The translations under genes and the position numbers were made by a program. Positions 8,402 through 17,767 of a DNA stretch of 64,000 nucleotides are shown here, in pieces (the stretch's first letter is position 1; every line of letters begins with the position of its first letter). The DNA lies in the NCBI GenBank assembly GCA_949287225.1, contig CASEFP010000226.1:1-64000 (forward strand), in the 5' to 3' direction. The DNA comes from an uncultured Lentisphaeria bacterium. Lineage in GTDB: Bacteria > Verrucomicrobiota > Lentisphaeria > Victivallales > UBA1829. Under the pieces are notes generated by a model that made no database searches, had not been told where the DNA came from, and saw only the letters and a list, made by a program, of their open reading frames with translations.

Positions 8402-10633
8402 ATGGAAAAAAGCACCCCGAGAGAAAGAAAAACGCGTGCCAAAGCAACCGCCGCTCCGGTTCCGTCCGAAAACATTGATGCTGCGGAAAAGCAGCCTTCC
8501 GCGGAAAATCCGGTCCAGCCGGAACAGCTTTCCGCTCCCTCCCTTCCCGAAAATCCGGCGGAAAAAACACCGGAAGCGGAAACGTCCCTTCCGGCGTCCA
8601 ACGGGCAGGGAACCGAGTCCGTGAAAAAAGAGGAAGCACCCCATGCGCGTTCTCCCCGGACGAAGAGTGATTCCGAACACCGCCGCAAACCGCGGAACAG
8701 GGAAATGGAACAGGACACGTTTTTTGAAAATGCACAGCCGGATCTTCTTGTGGTCCCCTCCGATGAACCGGTAGGCGCGGTTTCCTTCGGCCCGCCGGAG
8801 GACGATTCCGACGACTCCTACACCCCCGTCCCCGAGCCCATTTCCGCCACTTACGTGGATCCCGCGCCCCCGGTGACCGATCCGGACGCGATTGAGGACG
8901 CCTATCTGGCGGCGGAGCAGGAGAGCCCTGCGTCCTCTTCCGACTACCGGCGCGACTATTACGGCATCCCGCAGAACGGCAGCAGCAACCAGCGGAACAA
9001 TAACTATCAGCAGCGCCGCCCGATGAACAACGACCGTCAGCAGCGCTATCAGGACAACAACTCCTACAACAACCGCAGAAACAACAATAACAACAATAAC
9101 GGCAATAACAATCAGCGCCGCCGCTTCCAGCCGGGACAGAACAACAGTCAGCGGAACAACAATTACTACGACGACGATTACCAGGACAACCGCCGCTATT
9201 ATCATAATAACAACAATGACCGCCAGCAGCGCCCGCAGACCTACAGCGAATATCAGCAACAGCAGCAACAGCAGAATCTGAATCCGAACCTTGCACAGGG
9301 TCAGGTCAATCCTCCGCAGCCCGCCTCCGATGCCCCGCAGGACGGCGCGAACACACCGGCGGAAGCCAAGCCCAATGCGCCCAGCCTGAACATCACCGAA
9401 CTGCAGGAGATGTCGATGCTCGACCTGAGCAATATGGCGCGAGAGATGGGAATCGAAGGCGTCGGCGCACTGGAAAAGTCCAAGCTCGTCTTTGAAATTC
9501 TGCGCAACAACGCCGAACGCAACGGCATCATGTACGGAAGCGGTTTCCTGGAAGTGCTTCCGGATGGTTTCGGCTTCCTGCGTTCGCCTGCTTACAGTTA
9601 TCTGCCATCGTCAGAGGATATTTACCTGAGCCCGTCGCAGATCCGCCGCTTCTCCGTGAAAACCGGTGACTTCATTGCCGGGCAGATCCGTCCGCCGCGC
9701 GAAAAGGAGCGTTTCTTCGCGATGCTCAAGGTCGAGTCCATCAACCACGAGTCTCCGGAACGGAAGAAGAACATCATTCCGTTCAGCAATCTCACGCCTT
9801 ATTTCCCGACCAAGCGCCTGATTCTAGAAAACGATCCGGAGGAGGTTTCGATGCGCGTTGTCGATCTGGTCTCCCCGATCGGCATGGGACAGCGCGGGCT
9901 GATTGTCGCGCCGCCGCGGACCGGTAAAACGGTTCTCATGCAGAAGATGGCCAATGCGATTGTGAGAAACAATCCGGAAGTGACGCTGATCATCCTCCTG
10001 ATCGACGAGCGTCCCGAAGAGGTGACCGATATGAAACGCTCCGTGAAGGCCGAGGTTGTCAGCTCCACCTTCGACGAGCCGCCGGAACGCCATGTGCAGG
10101 TCGCCGAAATGGTGATTGAAAAGGCGAAGCGCCTGGTGGAATACGGCAAGGATGTCGTGATTCTGCTTGACTCGATCACGCGTCTGGCGCGCGCCTACAA
10201 TACGCTCCAGCCGCACAGCGGCAAGATTCTCTCCGGAGGTGTGGACGCAAATGCGCTCCACAAGCCCAAACGCTTCTTCGGCGCAGCCAGAAACATCGAC
10301 GGAAACGGAAGCCTCACGATCATTGCAACCGCTCTGATCGACACCGGAAGCCGCATGGACGAAGTGATCTTCGAAGAGTTCAAAGGCACCGGCAACATGG
10401 AACTGCATCTGGACCGCCATCTGGTCGACCGGCGGGTCTATCCCGCGATCAACATCGAACGAAGCGGAACACGCAAAGAGGAGCTTCTGCTCCATCCGGA
10501 GGAACTTCAGAGGGTCTGGACATTGCGCAAGGCGATGAACGGCGTTCCGCCTGTGGAAGCCATGGAACTGATCATCGGCAAGCTCAAGAAGATCAAGACC
10601 AACGCCGAATTCCTGATGACGCTTCAGATGTAA
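8402..10633 (+). CDS. rho: transcription termination factor Rho with a long Asn/Gln-rich N-terminal region
   Basis: Rho is a hexameric RNA helicase that ends transcription. The product is 743 residues against about 420 in E. coli. I start at ATG 8402 (AGGAG seven bases upstream). Residues 1 to ~325 are low-complexity: an acidic/Pro/Lys-rich stretch, then ~190-295 rich in Asn, Gln, Arg and Tyr, including long Asn runs and a run of Gln. The conserved core begins at [13 protein letters not shown] (~330), followed by the cold-shock-like RNA-binding domain ([16 protein letters not shown]), the Walker A APPRTGKT (~502), [14 protein letters not shown], the Q loop [13 protein letters not shown] and the R-loop region [17 protein letters not shown]-type sequence. 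The core looks fully active. The insertion is prion-like. Confidence 0.96.
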   Translation: MEKSTPRERKTRAKATAAPVPSENIDAAEKQPSAENPVQPEQLSAPSLPENPAEKTPEAETSLPASNGQGTESVKKEEAPHARSPRTKSDSEHRRKPRNREMEQDTFFENAQPDLLVVPSDEPVGAVSFGPPEDDSDDSYTPVPEPISATYVDPAPPVTDPDAIEDAYLAAEQESPASSSDYRRDYYGIPQNGSSNQRNNNYQQRRPMNNDRQQRYQDNNSYNNRRNNNNNNNGNNNQRRRFQPGQNNSQRNNNYYDDDYQDNRRYYHNNNNDRQQRPQTYSEYQQQQQQQNLNPNLAQGQVNPPQPASDAPQDGANTPAEAKPNAPSLNITELQEMSMLDLSNMAREMGIEGVGALEKSKLVFEILRNNAERNGIMYGSGFLEVLPDGFGFLRSPAYSYLPSSEDIYLSPSQIRRFSVKTGDFIAGQIRPPREKERFFAMLKVESINHESPERKKNIIPFSNLTPYFPTKRLILENDPEEVSMRVVDLVSPIGMGQRGLIVAPPRTGKTVLMQKMANAIVRNNPEVTLIILLIDERPEEVTDMKRSVKAEVVSSTFDEPPERHVQVAEMVIEKAKRLVEYGKDVVILLDSITRLARAYNTLQPHSGKILSGGVDANALHKPKRFFGAARNIDGNGSLTIIATALIDTGSRMDEVIFEEFKGTGNMELHLDRHLVDRRVYPAINIERSGTRKEELLLHPEELQRVWTLRKAMNGVPPVEAMELIIGKLKKIKTNAEFLMTLQM

Positions 10634-10662
10634 CCGGAAGGGGGGATCACAGCTCCCTCCGG
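10634..10662. repeat. inverted repeat directly after the rho stop codon
   Basis: CCGGA at the start pairs with TCCGG at the end, with further GC pairing around a one-base bulge. There is no T run. It may end or protect the rho transcript, but the evidence is structural only. Confidence 0.4.
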
Positions 10663-10745
10663 ATTCGGGCATATGGAAGATCCGATCCGGGTTGCAGGAT
10701 GTTTCCGAAAATCTGTCAAAACGGTTCTGTTATAAAAGTTCCATG

Positions 10746-11711
10746 TTACAGACCCGCCTGCGGAAGGGCGGAAGGTGCCGCGGAAGGGCGTTTCTCCGGA
10801 GGAGCGCCTTTGATTGCGCCTTTTTTTCCTGTCTTTTCGAGCTGGATGATCCGGCAGCCCGCCTTGGCGAGCAGATCGCGGATATTGTCCTTTCCGGCGA
10901 AATGTCCCGCGCCGACCAGCACAAAAAAGACTTTTTTCTCTTTCAGGAGCAACAGGAGCTTCTTCGCGATGGCCGTGTTGCGCTCGGTAAAGAGTTTCCG
11001 GTAAATTTCCGGGGTCTCGCGGGCGATTTCCCCGCACATTTCCGCAAGTTTGGCGATATCGCCGGAATGCAGGGATGCCAGCGTCGCATCGAGTTCGCGC
11101 TTCGCCTTTTCCGGATCGCGGATGGATTTCAGGATCGACTGGATCATGACGTCGTCCGGGATCGACGCCATCGCGTTCATCTGTGAATCAATGGACTCCA
11201 GACTGTGCCCGGGGCGCTCTCCACGGTTTGCCGTGAACACCTTTTCCAGCCCGTAATAGGATTTAAGCGTCTTCTCCTTCCGTACATAGAGTCCGGCAAG
11301 TTCGATGCTGATCAGCCACGGACGCATCTTCTCGAGCAGGAACGGCGGGGTTTTGCTGCCGTTTTCCGCGAAGAAACGGGTCAGTTCGGCGAACTGCGTC
11401 TGACCGATCACACCGGAGAGATTCTTGTCCGGCGGATACATCCCCTTCGTCGAGATCGTCATTGCGAGCGCGGTCATGTCGGGCTCGAAAATCTCGAAAT
11501 ACATCTCGTGGGATTCCTTCAGGACCTTGTCATACACGGAATCGAGCGGATACCAGTCCGCGCGCCCGAGGTGGATCGAGCCGACCAGATAAATTTTCCC
11601 CGGCTGTCCGGTTTTCACGACCTCCCAGATCAGCGCCTTGTCCGCGGCGAAGAGCGCCAGCACGGACAAAACCAGCAGCAGCGAGAACAGAATCTTTTTC
11701 CCTGCGTTCAT
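10746..11711 (-). CDS. TraB/GumN family secreted protein
   Basis: This 321-residue protein has an N-terminal signal peptide (KKILFSLLLVLSVLALFAAD). The TraB/GumN fold is shown by LVGSIHLGRADWYPL near residue 45, the RNTAIAKKLLLLLKEKKVFF block, and VGAGHFAGKDNIRDLLAKAG near the C-terminus; the GSxH and GxxH motifs hold the putative metal ligands. Relatives are membrane- or periplasm-located, and some are metalloprotease-like, with roles mostly undefined. The C-terminal 25 residues are a Lys/Pro/Ala tail. It lies 29 bases downstream of the ABC exporter gene, probably in the prfA-exporter operon. AGGAG precedes the ATG. Confidence 0.82.
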   Translation of the reverse strand: MNAGKKILFSLLLVLSVLALFAADKALIWEVVKTGQPGKIYLVGSIHLGRADWYPLDSVYDKVLKESHEMYFEIFEPDMTALAMTISTKGMYPPDKNLSGVIGQTQFAELTRFFAENGSKTPPFLLEKMRPWLISIELAGLYVRKEKTLKSYYGLEKVFTANRGERPGHSLESIDSQMNAMASIPDDVMIQSILKSIRDPEKAKRELDATLASLHSGDIAKLAEMCGEIARETPEIYRKLFTERNTAIAKKLLLLLKEKKVFFVLVGAGHFAGKDNIRDLLAKAGCRIIQLEKTGKKGAIKGAPPEKRPSAAPSALPQAGL

Positions 11712-11740
11712 GTCGGTACTCCTTTGAATCGTTGGATTGT

Positions 11741-13522
11741 TCAGAACGTATGCATAGTATACAGCGTCTTGTAGTATCCGTCAAGCGCGAGAAGTTCCTT
11801 ATGGGTGCCGTGTTCCACCAGTTTTCCGCCGCGCAGACAGTAGATGTAGTCGGCGTTCTTGATCGTGGAGAGGCGGTGCGCGATGATGATCGTCGTGCGG
11901 TCTTTGCAGAGGCGTTCCATCGACTCCTGCACCAGCGCCTCGGACTGGTTGTCCAGCGCGCTTGTCGCCTCGTCGAAGATCAGGATCGACGGATTCTTGA
12001 GGAAGACGCGGGCAATGGAAATCCGCTGTTTCTGCCCTCCGGAGAGACGCACGCCGCGTTCGCCGGTCGGCGTGTCGAATCCTTCCGGCAGACTCATGAT
12101 GAAGTCGTGGATGTTGGCGTTTTTCGCCGCCTCGACCAGCTCCTCCTCCGTCGCGTCGAGCCGTCCGAACAGGATGTTGTCCCGGATCGTCGTGTCGAAC
12201 AGGAACGGCGTCTGCTGGACGATTCCGATGCTCCGGCGCAGGAAGTGAAGCGAATAGTCGCGGATGTCCGTTCCGTCGATCCGGATGGCCCCCCGGCAGA
12301 CGTCGTAGAAGCGCGGGATCAGAGCGGCAAGCGTCGTCTTGCCCGCGCCCGACTCCCCGACCAGCGCGATTGTCCGCCCGCGTCCGATCGACATGTTGAT
12401 GTCGTCCAGCACAATTTCCTTTCCGTCGTAGCTGAACGTGACGTGATCCAGCTCCAGATCGCCCTTGAACGGGGCGGCGGGAAGCAGCGCGGAGGGTTTC
12501 TCGACGATGTCCGGGCTCACCTGGAGAATCTCGTAGAAGCGCTCATAGGCGGTCACACCCTGATGGAACTGTTCGGCGAACTCCACAATGCGCATCACCG
12601 GCATCGTCACGGATTTGGAATACATGAAGAAGGTCATGATCTGGATCACGTTCGCCTTTTCAAAATACATCAGGATCAGCCCGGCGATGATGAAGAAGAT
12701 CGAGTAGCCCTGAATGAAGAACATCACGCCGGCGTGGAACTTCGCCATCGCGTCGAAAATGCCTTCACGGACATGGCGGTAGGAGCTGTTGACCCTCCGG
12801 AAGCGCATGATCTCGCGCCGCTCGTTCGTGAACGACTTCACCTCGCGGATGCCCTGAATGGAGTTTTCGACCTGGCTGTTGATCTCGGCGACCTCGCGCC
12901 GCGCCTCGCGGAATCCCCGGCGCATCCGTCCCTGGAAGAAATAGGCCCACAGGAAGATGAAAGGCAGGGGGATCAGCGTGATCAGCGTCAGAAGCGGATT
13001 GATGCAGAACATCACGACGAGCGCGCCGATCAGCATCAGGACAGCCGAAGTCATGTCCTCGGGGCCATGGTGCGCGAGTTCGGCAATCATCGTCAGGTCG
13101 TTCGTGACGCGGGACATCAGGTGGCCTGTTTTCGCCTTGTCGTAGTATTTGAACGAAAGGCGCTGGAGATGCGCGAACAGGTCGTTGCGCATGTCCGCCT
13201 CCATGCGGACGCCGAGCACGTGCCCGTATTTCGTGCAGACGAACATAGCCAGCGCCACCAGGATCGAAAGCAGCGCGAGCAGTCCGACCGTCGTCCAGAT
13301 CATCGGATAGTTCCGCGCGGGAAGATAGGTGTTGAACGCGTCGTAGACCAGAAGCGGAATGACCGTCGTGAAGGCCGCCTGCGCCAGCGCGCAGGTGAGC
13401 GAAAGGTAAAACAGTCTCCGGTGCGGTCCGTAGTAGTGGACGAAGGTCTTCAATACGGACATCGCGTAATTCCAGGTCAGCGGCTTGCGTTCGAGTTCAT
13501 AGTCCTCAGGCATGCGGCGCAT
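11741..13522 (-). CDS. ABC exporter, fused membrane and ATPase domains (MsbA/multidrug type)
   Basis: This 593-residue half-transporter has six predicted membrane helices (residues ~35-325) followed by an ATPase domain (~355-590). Walker A is GESGAGKTT, the signature is VRLSGGQKQRISIARVFL, Walker B is SILIFDEATSALD, and the H-loop is IIAHRLSTI. Such exporters work as dimers on lipids or drugs; the substrate cannot be predicted. The ATG at 13522 follows AGGAGG by five bases and lies inside the end of prfA (17-base overlap), so translation is probably coupled to prfA. The TraB/GumN gene follows. A second exporter gene at 49-51 kb is distinct in architecture. Confidence 0.9.
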   Translation of the reverse strand: MRRMPEDYELERKPLTWNYAMSVLKTFVHYYGPHRRLFYLSLTCALAQAAFTTVIPLLVYDAFNTYLPARNYPMIWTTVGLLALLSILVALAMFVCTKYGHVLGVRMEADMRNDLFAHLQRLSFKYYDKAKTGHLMSRVTNDLTMIAELAHHGPEDMTSAVLMLIGALVVMFCINPLLTLITLIPLPFIFLWAYFFQGRMRRGFREARREVAEINSQVENSIQGIREVKSFTNERREIMRFRRVNSSYRHVREGIFDAMAKFHAGVMFFIQGYSIFFIIAGLILMYFEKANVIQIMTFFMYSKSVTMPVMRIVEFAEQFHQGVTAYERFYEILQVSPDIVEKPSALLPAAPFKGDLELDHVTFSYDGKEIVLDDINMSIGRGRTIALVGESGAGKTTLAALIPRFYDVCRGAIRIDGTDIRDYSLHFLRRSIGIVQQTPFLFDTTIRDNILFGRLDATEEELVEAAKNANIHDFIMSLPEGFDTPTGERGVRLSGGQKQRISIARVFLKNPSILIFDEATSALDNQSEALVQESMERLCKDRTTIIIAHRLSTIKNADYIYCLRGGKLVEHGTHKELLALDGYYKTLYTMHTF

Positions 13523-14618
13523 CGGCTCCTCCTTTCAGCACGGCTTCGAGCGCATTGCGGCTTTCCGCTTCGAGAATCGGTTCGATCACCAGATCCAGAT
13601 CGCCTTCCATCAGGGAGGGCATGTCGTGGGCGGAGACGCCGTAACGGTGGTCCGTCACGCGGTTCTGGGGAAAATTGTAGGTGCGGATCCGTTCGCTCCG
13701 GTCGCCGGTGCCGATCTGCGAGCGTTTTGAGGCCGCCTGTTTTTCGGCCTCCTCCCGGCGGCGGATCTCGAGGAGTTTCGACTTCAGGATGCGCAGAGCG
13801 ATCTCCCGGTTGCGGATCTGCGAGCGTTCCTGCTGACTGGCGACGGTGATCCCGCTGGGCTTGTGCACGATCCGGACCGCCGAATCCGTGCGGTTGACGT
13901 TCTGTCCGCCGGGACCCGACGAACGGAAGGTCGAAATTTCCAGATCCTCGGGGCGGAGTTCGAGCTCGTCCATCTCCTCCGCCTCGGGAAGCACGGAGAC
14001 GGTGATGGTCGAAGTGTGGATGCGCCCGCCCGTTTCAGTCGTCGGGACGCGCTGGACGCGGTGCACACCGCTCTCGAACTTCATACGGGAGTAAACATCG
14101 TCCCCGCTCAGAGAGAAGATGACCTCCTTGATACCGCCGAGTTCCGTTTCGCTCAGGTCGAGTAGTTCGAATTTCCAGCCGCGCCGTTCCGCGTATTTCG
14201 TATAGACGCGGAACATTTCGGCGGTGAAGAGCGCGGCCTCCTCGCCGCCGGCCGCCGGCCGCATTTCCACAATCGTGTTGCGCGCGTCGTTGGGATCGGG
14301 CGGAAGCAGAAGCAATGTCAGCGCCTTTTCATCGGAAGCGGCCTTCTCCTCCAGTTCGGCAATGTCGCTGAGCAGCAGACTGCGGAAGGATTCATCCTGT
14401 TCGGTCTGAAGGAGTTCGCGGTTCTCTTGCAGTTCACGCAGTGCCTTTGTCCAGTCATCATGGAGATGGAAGAGATCGCCGAGGCGCCGCCGCTCGGCGG
14501 AGAGCACGCGGCACTCATACTGCCGTGCATAGATTCCGGGATCGGCGAGTTTCGCGTCGAGTTCCGCGAAACGCTCCTTCATCCGGCTCATCTGCAACGC
14601 TAAATCTTCCGGGGTCAT
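13506..14618 (-). CDS. prfA: peptide chain release factor 1
   Basis: RF1 recognises UAA and UAG stop codons and triggers peptide release on the ribosome. The 370-residue product carries the catalytic loop SSGPGGQNVNRTDSAV (GGQ) at ~238-253, and the codon-recognition segment HRVQRVPTTETGGRIHTS. The PxT tripeptide (here PTT) marks RF1 rather than RF2 (SPF). The N-terminal helical domain is complete. It overlaps the downstream ABC exporter start. The start ATG at 14618 gives a normal-length protein. Confidence 0.95.
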   Translation of the reverse strand: MTPEDLALQMSRMKERFAELDAKLADPGIYARQYECRVLSAERRRLGDLFHLHDDWTKALRELQENRELLQTEQDESFRSLLLSDIAELEEKAASDEKALTLLLLPPDPNDARNTIVEMRPAAGGEEAALFTAEMFRVYTKYAERRGWKFELLDLSETELGGIKEVIFSLSGDDVYSRMKFESGVHRVQRVPTTETGGRIHTSTITVSVLPEAEEMDELELRPEDLEISTFRSSGPGGQNVNRTDSAVRIVHKPSGITVASQQERSQIRNREIALRILKSKLLEIRRREEAEKQAASKRSQIGTGDRSERIRTYNFPQNRVTDHRYGVSAHDMPSLMEGDLDLVIEPILEAESRNALEAVLKGGADAPHA

Positions 14619-14656
14619 ACTGAAATTCCGATCAGGGCAATATAAAAGAACAAATC

Positions 14657-14726
14657 AAAAAAAAACCGTTCTTCCTTGCGGCGGCATCAATCGGCCGGAA
14701 ACCGGCCCCGCCGGAGGAAAGAACGG
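14657..14726 (-). terminator. intrinsic terminator of rpmE
   Basis: On the minus strand CCGTTCTT...GGCGG pairs with CCGCC...AAGAACGG over a long, slightly interrupted stem with an inner GGCCGG/CCGGCC hairpin, followed by nine T. It isolates rpmE from prfA. Confidence 0.85.
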
Positions 14727-14747
14727 GCTTCAGAAAGAAAGTTTCTC

Positions 14748-14957
14748 TTATTCAGAGGCCTTCTTGTCATAACGGCGGCGGAATTTTTCCACGCGTCCGG
14801 CGATGTCGACCAGTTTCTGCTTGCCGGTGAAGAAAGGATGACATTCGGCGCAGATACCGACCTTGTACTCTTTTCTCGTGGACTTGATTTCCCAGACTTT
14901 CCCGCAGGCGCAGGTCACGGTCGCGGGGCCGTAGTTCGGATGAATACCTTTTTTCAT
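14748..14957 (-). CDS. rpmE: 50S ribosomal protein L31, zinc-binding form
   Basis: This 69-residue protein begins [20 protein letters not shown], a standard bacterial L31 start, and has the four zinc-ligand cysteines of the C+ form (C16, C18, C36, C39, in CACG and [12 protein letters not shown]). The C- paralogue used in zinc starvation lacks these. The ATG at 14957 has AGAGG eight bases upstream. It is a single-gene unit with a promoter at 15019-15046 and a strong terminator, as expected for an abundant ribosomal protein. Confidence 0.95.
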   Translation of the reverse strand: MKKGIHPNYGPATVTCACGKVWEIKSTRKEYKVGICAECHPFFTGKQKLVDIAGRVEKFRRRYDKKASE

Positions 14958-15018
14958 GTTCAAAACCTCTTTATGTTCAAATGTTTTTTTCAGTACACAA
15001 AACCATCCGGGAAAGTAT

Positions 15019-15046
15019 AATATAACTGCTCTGCGCGTTTTTTCAA
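15019..15046 (-). promoter_or_regulatory. sigma70-type promoter for rpmE
   Basis: Read on the minus strand, TTGAAA (15041-15046) and TATATT (15019-15024) are separated by 16 bases; an overlapping TATTAT would give an 18-base spacer. It is 62 bases upstream of the start codon. The rest of the 355-base gap to the hydrogenase operon is A/T-rich, and I see no gene in it. Confidence 0.6.
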
Positions 15047-15227
15047 ATCCGCCGGAAAAAATAACGGGATATTTTATGGAAAAGCTCTGTTTTTTCAGGC
15101 GGTTCTCCCGTATCGCATGATTTCGCGGAAACGAAAAATCCCGCATGATGATGGATATTTTTTTCTCTATTGAGTCTGAGGCGTTTGCGACACGGGAAAC
15201 ATTTTTGAAAAAACTCGTTTCCGAGGC

Positions 15228-15256
15228 TTGAATTTTCCGGAAATATACTTTATCCT
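15228..15256 (+). promoter_or_regulatory. possible promoter for the hydrogenase operon
   Basis: TTGAAT (15228-15233) and TATCCT (15251-15256) have a 17-base spacer, about 55 bases upstream of the first gene. The -10 is only a moderate match, and a redox-responsive factor may assist. TATACT at 15244 is too close to this -35. Confidence 0.35.
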
Positions 15257-15312
15257 TGTCGGATAATGCTTGATGGAATTCATTGTTTGACCAATCAGAG
15301 GAGGTTTTTTTC

Positions 15313-15843
15313 ATGAGCGATCAATGTTGCTGCTGTTCCGACTGCGGTGCGATGCCGCCGGAAGTAAAGCGGAAATTCGACGAACTGGACCAGTACATCG
15401 CGGAACTGCATCCTGACGACAACCCGGAGCGCAGCCGCGGTTTTCTCATTCAGATTCTGCACCGCGCGCAGGGACTTTTCGGCTATCTGCCGGAGGATGT
15501 CCAGAAGTTTGTCGCGTCGCGCCTCAAACTTTCCCCGGCCGAGGTTTACGGCGTCATCAGTTTCTACAGCTATTTCACGGACAAGCCGGTCGGGCGCTAC
15601 AAAATCAACGTCTGCACAGGCACCGCCTGCTTCGTCAAGGGAGCCTCCAAAGTGCTTGACGAGTTCAAGCGCCGCCTCAACATCAAGGAAGGGGAGACCA
15701 CCGAGGACGGGAAGTTCTTTCTCGGAGCGCTGCGCTGCGTCGGCGCGTGCAGTCTCGCGCCGGTCGTCATGGTGAACGACAAAGTTTACGGAAACATGAC
15801 GGCGGAGAAGGTCGCGGACATCCTGAAGGAGTGCGCGGAATAA
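15313..15843 (+). CDS. hydC: [FeFe] hydrogenase NuoE-like subunit
   Basis: This 176-residue subunit of a multimeric hydrogenase matches the NuoE/24-kDa family, a thioredoxin-like fold carrying one [2Fe-2S] cluster. The four ligand cysteines are in [11 protein letters not shown] and [15 protein letters not shown], followed by the usual [11 protein letters not shown]. The start ATG at 15313 follows AGAGGAGG by eight bases. The first residues ([12 protein letters not shown]) are an unusual Cys-rich extension, which may bind metal. It is the first of three genes; spacing to the NuoF-like gene is 54 bases. It passes electrons within the diaphorase part of the complex. Confidence 0.92.
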   Translation: MSDQCCCCSDCGAMPPEVKRKFDELDQYIAELHPDDNPERSRGFLIQILHRAQGLFGYLPEDVQKFVASRLKLSPAEVYGVISFYSYFTDKPVGRYKINVCTGTACFVKGASKVLDEFKRRLNIKEGETTEDGKFFLGALRCVGACSLAPVVMVNDKVYGNMTAEKVADILKECAE

Positions 15844-15897
15844 AAAAATCCTTCCGGATCACATGCAAGAGAAAAAATCATCAGGAGTGAATTGAGT

Positions 15898-17742
15898 ATG
15901 AGAATAGAATCACCGGCCCAGCTGAAGAAAACTGCCGAAGAGTTTCGGTCCCGTCCGACGCCTCCCGTCAAACTTCTTGTCTCCATGGGCACCTGCGGAA
16001 TCGCTGCGGGGACCGCGGGCGTGCTGAAGGCTGTCCGCGAGGAGGTTACCAAACGCCGTCTGGAGAATGCCATCGAGGTCGTGGAAGTCGGCTGCATGGG
16101 GCTCTGCTACGCGGAACCGACGCTGATGATGGTCGATCAGACCACCGGGCGCCGCCTCATTTACGGAGACGTGACAGCGCAGCAGGTTCCCGCCATCCTT
16201 TCGGCGGGCATCACCGAACCAGCGCCCGGCACGCGCACGATCGAACGCAACTGGTATTATCCCGAATTCGAGAGCGCGGGCCCCGGCGAACTGCAGGCGC
16301 GCATCGTCCTGCGCAACACCGGAAGACTGAATCCGGAAAGCATCGACGAATACATCATGAACGACGGCTACGCCGCGCTGGCGAAGGTTCTGACGACCAT
16401 GAAGAGTCAGGATGTCATCGACGTGATCAGCGCCTCCGGTCTCCGCGGCCGCGGAGGCGGCGGGTTCCCGACCGGGCGCAAATGGCAGTTCGCCGCCCAG
16501 CAGCCCGCTGGCGAGAAATTCATCATCTGCAACGCCGACGAGGGCGACCCCGGGGCGTTCATGGACCGTGCCGTGCTGGAGGGCGACCCCCATGCGGTTC
16601 TGGAAGCCATGACGATCGGCGGATACGCGATCGGCGCGCAGACCGGCGTCATCTACATCCGCGCGGAATATCCGCTCGCCGTCAAGCGTCTGGAAAACGC
16701 CATCGCCCAGGCGCGCGAATACGGCGTCCTCGGAAAGAACATCATGGGCAGCGGCTTTGATTTCAACATCGAGATCAAATTCGGCGCGGGAGCGTTCGTC
16801 TGCGGCGAGGAGACCGCGCTGATTCACTCCATCGAAGGCAAACGCGGCGAACCCACCGTGAAGCCGCCGTTCCCCGCCGTGGAGGGACTCTGGAAGCGTC
16901 CGAGCGTCGTCAACAACGTCGAAACCTATGCGTGCATCGCGGCGATCATCCGCAAGGGCGCGGAGTGGTTCCGCTCGCTCGGCACGGAAGGATCTCCGGG
17001 GACCAAGGTCTTTGCGCTCGCGGGCAAGGTCTCGAAAGTAGGTCTCGCCGAGGTTCCCATGGGAATGACGCTCCGCCAGATCATCTACGACATCGGCGAC
17101 GGCATCAAATTCGGCAAGCAGTTCAAGGCCGTGCAGACGGGCGGGCCTTCCGGCGGCTGCATCACCGCGAAGAATCTCGATCTGCCGATTGACTATGAAT
17201 CGCTGAAGGCGATCGGGTCCATGATGGGCTCCGGCGGCATGATCGTCATGGACGAGGACGACTGCATGGTCAACATCGCCAAGTTCTTCCTGGAGTTCAC
17301 GCTGGATGAATCCTGCGGCAAGTGCACGCCCTGCCGGATCGGGAACCGCCGCATGTATGAAATGCTCGAGGAGATCACCGACGGGCGCGGCACGCTGGAG
17401 ACGATTGAAAAGCTCAAGACGCTCTCTGCAACGATCAAGGACACGGCGCTCTGCGGACTCGGCCAGACCGCGCCGAATCCGGTGCTTTCCACACTGAAGA
17501 ACTTCGAGGACGAATATCTTGCGCACGTAAAGGAGTCGCGCTGCCCGGCGGGAAGCTGCACCAAGCTGATCCGCTACGTGATTTCGGACAAGTGCGTCGG
17601 CTGCGGGCTCTGTCTGCACCGCTGTCCGGTGAACTGCATCACGGGCGAACGCAAGATGCGCCACCAGATCGACGCAGCCAAGTGCATCAAGTGCGGCGTC
17701 TGCTACCAGACCTGCAAGTTCCATGCCGTGGAAAAAATTTAA
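15898..17742 (+). CDS. hydB: [FeFe] hydrogenase NuoF-like flavoprotein subunit
   Basis: This 614-residue subunit oxidises or reduces NAD(P)(H). Order of domains: N-terminal thioredoxin-like [2Fe-2S] domain ([19 protein letters not shown], ~1-115); NADH/FMN-binding NuoF domain from ~180 ([48 protein letters not shown]); SLBB region; the N3-type [4Fe-4S] motif [11 protein letters not shown] (~471); and a C-terminal 2x[4Fe-4S] ferredoxin domain ([23 protein letters not shown]). This is the layout of HydB of the Thermotoga maritima bifurcating hydrogenase and of HndC. The ATG at 15898 has AGGAG ten bases upstream; the TTG at 15892 is too close. hydA follows after 25 bases. Confidence 0.95.
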   Translation: MRIESPAQLKKTAEEFRSRPTPPVKLLVSMGTCGIAAGTAGVLKAVREEVTKRRLENAIEVVEVGCMGLCYAEPTLMMVDQTTGRRLIYGDVTAQQVPAILSAGITEPAPGTRTIERNWYYPEFESAGPGELQARIVLRNTGRLNPESIDEYIMNDGYAALAKVLTTMKSQDVIDVISASGLRGRGGGGFPTGRKWQFAAQQPAGEKFIICNADEGDPGAFMDRAVLEGDPHAVLEAMTIGGYAIGAQTGVIYIRAEYPLAVKRLENAIAQAREYGVLGKNIMGSGFDFNIEIKFGAGAFVCGEETALIHSIEGKRGEPTVKPPFPAVEGLWKRPSVVNNVETYACIAAIIRKGAEWFRSLGTEGSPGTKVFALAGKVSKVGLAEVPMGMTLRQIIYDIGDGIKFGKQFKAVQTGGPSGGCITAKNLDLPIDYESLKAIGSMMGSGGMIVMDEDDCMVNIAKFFLEFTLDESCGKCTPCRIGNRRMYEMLEEITDGRGTLETIEKLKTLSATIKDTALCGLGQTAPNPVLSTLKNFEDEYLAHVKESRCPAGSCTKLIRYVISDKCVGCGLCLHRCPVNCITGERKMRHQIDAAKCIKCGVCYQTCKFHAVEKI

Positions 17743-17767
17743 CCGAGCCGCAAGGAGTTTTCAATAT

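Noticed and set aside
11462-13849. A 795-codon open frame on the plus strand opposite the ABC exporter and prfA
   Set aside because: It is antisense to two well-identified genes and has no family motifs; long antisense frames arise from codon bias in GC-rich DNA.
15910-17724. A 604-codon minus-strand frame opposite hydB
   Set aside because: It is a shadow of a gene with complete NuoF motifs; its composition (Arg, Ala, His, Asp rich) is typical of antisense translation.
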